Shown one piece after another: positions 5,281 to 6,944 of a DNA stretch of 6,944 nucleotides. A model generated the notes under the pieces. The model ran no database searches. It had not been told where the DNA came from and was given only the letters and a program-made list of their open reading frames with translations. Origin of the DNA: Geopsychrobacter sp. (GTDB lineage: Bacteria; Desulfobacterota; Desulfuromonadia; Desulfuromonadales; Geopsychrobacteraceae). Made by a program: the position numbers and the translations under genes. The stretch lies in NCBI GenBank assembly GCA_030620915.1, contig JAUXIR010000075.1, positions 1 to 6,944 of the forward strand, in the 5' to 3' direction. The first letter of the stretch is position 1. Every line of letters starts with the position of its first letter.

Positions 5281-6944
5281 ATGGAGAACTGGAAGAAATA
5301 TACCCATGCTGCGCGAATCGCCTATTTTTCAATGGAGATCGGGCTCAAGGCCGAAATTCCAACCTATAGCGGCGGTCTCGGCGTCCTGGCTGGCGACACC
5401 ATAAAGAGCGCTGCCGACCTGAGGGTCCCGATGGTCGCGGTCACCCTGCTCTATCGCAGAGGTTATTTTGAGCAACACTTCGACGCAGATGGCTGGCAGC
5501 AAGAGTCTGAGATCTATTGGCAACCAGAAAAGTTCATGGAGTTACTGCCGACCAAAACCCTGGTCACTATCGGCAAGCGTGACGTCAAGTTGCAAGCCTG
5601 GCTCTACCGGGTCAAGAGTCCGACTGGCGGAGTGGTGCCGATCCTGTTTCTCGATACCGACATCCCCGGTAACCACGACGAAGACCGAAGCATTACGCAT
5701 CAACTCTATGGTGGAGATATCGGCTATCGGCTCAAGCAGGAGATTATCCTCGGAATTGGCGGCGCACGTATCCTCAAGGCCCTCAGCTTCAACGTCAAAC
5801 GCTACCATATGAATGAGGGCCATGCGGCGCTGTTGACCCTGGAGCTGCTCAACGATGCCAAGCTGCCGCTGGAAGAGACCTGGGATGAACGAAATTCCTG
5901 GAACACCAAACATGTCATTGAACGCTGTGTATTCACAACCCACACCCCGGTTCCGGCGGGGCATGATCGGTTCCCCTACCCGCTGGTCGAAGAACTGATG
6001 CCGGAAGAGGTTTCGATCGAACTTCTCAAAGAACTCGCAGGCAAAGACGAACTGAATATGACGGTGCTGGCGATGAACCTGAGTCGCTATATCAACGGCG
6101 TCGCCAAGCGACACGGAGAGATATCTCAAAACATGTTCCCGGGCTTTGAGATTCACGCCATCACCAACGGCATACACCCTTTCACCTGGTGCTCCCCCTA
6201 TTTCATGGAACTGTTCGATCGCTATCTGCCCGGGTGGGCCAACGAACCCGAGCTGCTGGTGCGGGTCGACCTTATCCCCGACGAGGAAATCTGGGAATCG
6301 CACCTTGGCGCCAAGGCGCTGTTCTTCCAATACATCAAGGAAAAAACCGGCGTGGAGCTGAATCCAGAAATTCTAACCATCGGGTTCGCACGCCGCGCCG
6401 CAACCTATAAGCGTGGCGACCTCATATTTAACAATCTGGAGAAACTTCTCGAAATCGGCGCAGGAAAGCTACAGTTCATATTTGGCGGCAAGGCTCACCC
6501 CAAGGATGAAGAAGGTAAAAAAGTGATTCAGCGGATTATCCAGCAGACTGAAAAAATGAGGGGGAAAATAGAACTGGTCTATCTGGAAAACTACAATATG
6601 GATGTCGCATATCGCTTTATTCCGGGCGTGGACATCTGGCTGAATAACCCGATGCGGCCCCTTGAGGCATCAGGAACCAGTGGCATGAAGGCCGCATTGA
6701 ACGGGGTTCCCAACTTCAGCGTGCTCGATGGCTGGTGGATAGAAGGACATATCGAAGGGGTCACGGGTTGGTCGATCGGCCCACCACCGAGCGAAATCGA
6801 CCAGGAGGTTGGACGAGCAAACGAGGATCTTGACGATATGTACCGCAAGCTGTCTGAGGTGATCATACCCCTCTATTACGATGATCGAAAAGGCTGGATC
6901 AACGTCATGAAAAACGCGATCGGCAAGAACGCCTATTATTTCAA
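5281..6944 (+). CDS. glgP: Alpha-glucan phosphorylase, short GT35 type (3' end cut by window edge)
   Basis: Cytoplasmic phosphorylase that releases glucose 1-phosphate from glycogen or maltodextrin, from the alpha-glucan family distantly related to classical GlgP (the TIGR02094 type). The first 554 codons are visible and unbroken. Landmarks in order: AYFSMEIGLKAEIPTYSGGLGVLAGD (about 13-40; written here in part as a start motif IPTYSGGLGVLAGD), YHMNEGHAALL (about 176-186), FTTHTPVPAGHDRFP (about 218-232), ITNGIHPFTW (about 294-303), FARRAATYKR (about 369-378) with FGGKAHP shortly after, and EASGTSGMKAALNG (463-476). K470 in SGMK matches the lysine that carries pyridoxal phosphate in rabbit muscle and E. 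coli enzymes. The protein begins directly with the catalytic region, so it lacks the N-terminal DUF3417-type extension of longer members. It is divergent from gspA with 157 bp between starts. Substrate (glycogen or maltodextrin) cannot be decided. Confidence 0.93.
   Translation, partial: MENWKKYTHAARIAYFSMEIGLKAEIPTYSGGLGVLAGDTIKSAADLRVPMVAVTLLYRRGYFEQHFDADGWQQESEIYWQPEKFMELLPTKTLVTIGKRDVKLQAWLYRVKSPTGGVVPILFLDTDIPGNHDEDRSITHQLYGGDIGYRLKQEIILGIGGARILKALSFNVKRYHMNEGHAALLTLELLNDAKLPLEETWDERNSWNTKHVIERCVFTTHTPVPAGHDRFPYPLVEELMPEEVSIELLKELAGKDELNMTVLAMNLSRYINGVAKRHGEISQNMFPGFEIHAITNGIHPFTWCSPYFMELFDRYLPGWANEPELLVRVDLIPDEEIWESHLGAKALFFQYIKEKTGVELNPEILTIGFARRAATYKRGDLIFNNLEKLLEIGAGKLQFIFGGKAHPKDEEGKKVIQRIIQQTEKMRGKIELVYLENYNMDVAYRFIPGVDIWLNNPMRPLEASGTSGMKAALNGVPNFSVLDGWWIEGHIEGVTGWSIGPPPSEIDQEVGRANEDLDDMYRKLSEVIIPLYYDDRKGWINVMKNAIGKNAYYF

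Noticed and set aside
5542..6330. Long open frame on the minus strand (262 codons)
   Set aside because: It lies wholly antisense to the phosphorylase gene, whose motifs are clear and continuous; its own translation shows no recognisable domain.
1..6944. CRISPR arrays, tRNA or rRNA genes, insertion sequences, phage genes
   Set aside because: No regularly spaced repeats, cloverleaf-like segments, transposase motifs or terminal inverted repeats were seen; the window is almost fully covered by five ordinary genes.

Overview
The window looks like a piece of chromosome from a Gram-negative anaerobe, most likely a deltaproteobacterium of the Desulfuromonas/Geobacter group. The reasons are moderate GC content, a GspA/GspB envelope gene pair, a periplasmic-facing metal/redox gene set and a short archaeal/bacterial-type alpha-glucan phosphorylase. 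This placement is inferred from gene content and style; no marker gene is present. All five genes are intact apart from truncation at the two window edges.

Layout. Bases 1-2620, minus strand, hold an apparent three-gene operon, read from right to left: (i) an exported or membrane-anchored protein joining a heavy-metal-associated (HMA) domain to a SurA-N-like chaperone domain, with a Cys-Gly tail; (ii) a short, single-span DUF2318/FtrD-like protein with two CxxC pairs; (iii) a MacB/FtsX-type ABC permease that runs off the left edge only a few residues before its expected end. Bases 2621-2862 are intergenic and carry two identical 10-bp palindromes two helical turns apart plus a weaker third one turn further on. 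Bases 2863-5123 (minus) hold gspB and gspA with a 4-bp ATGA overlap. A 157-bp divergent promoter region follows, and an alpha-glucan phosphorylase gene on the plus strand runs off the right edge from 5281.

How the genes may work together. In the left operon each of the three proteins places cysteines outside the cytoplasm: CxxC in the HMA domain plus two Cys in its tail, CxxC twice in the FtrD-like protein, and CGDC in the large extracytoplasmic loop of the permease. FtrD-like proteins and MacB-like permeases are known neighbours in P19/FTR1-type iron uptake loci. The simplest reading is an envelope metal-handling or thiol/electron relay attached to an ABC transporter, but its substrate cannot be read from the sequence. 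GspA and GspB belong to the family pair that helps a secretin assemble through peptidoglycan; no secretin gene is in view. The phosphorylase belongs to glycogen/maltodextrin breakdown and is probably unrelated to its neighbours.

The best candidate for something little described is the HMA-SurA-N protein together with its FtrD-like and CGDC-permease partners, and the phased palindromes upstream of that operon.
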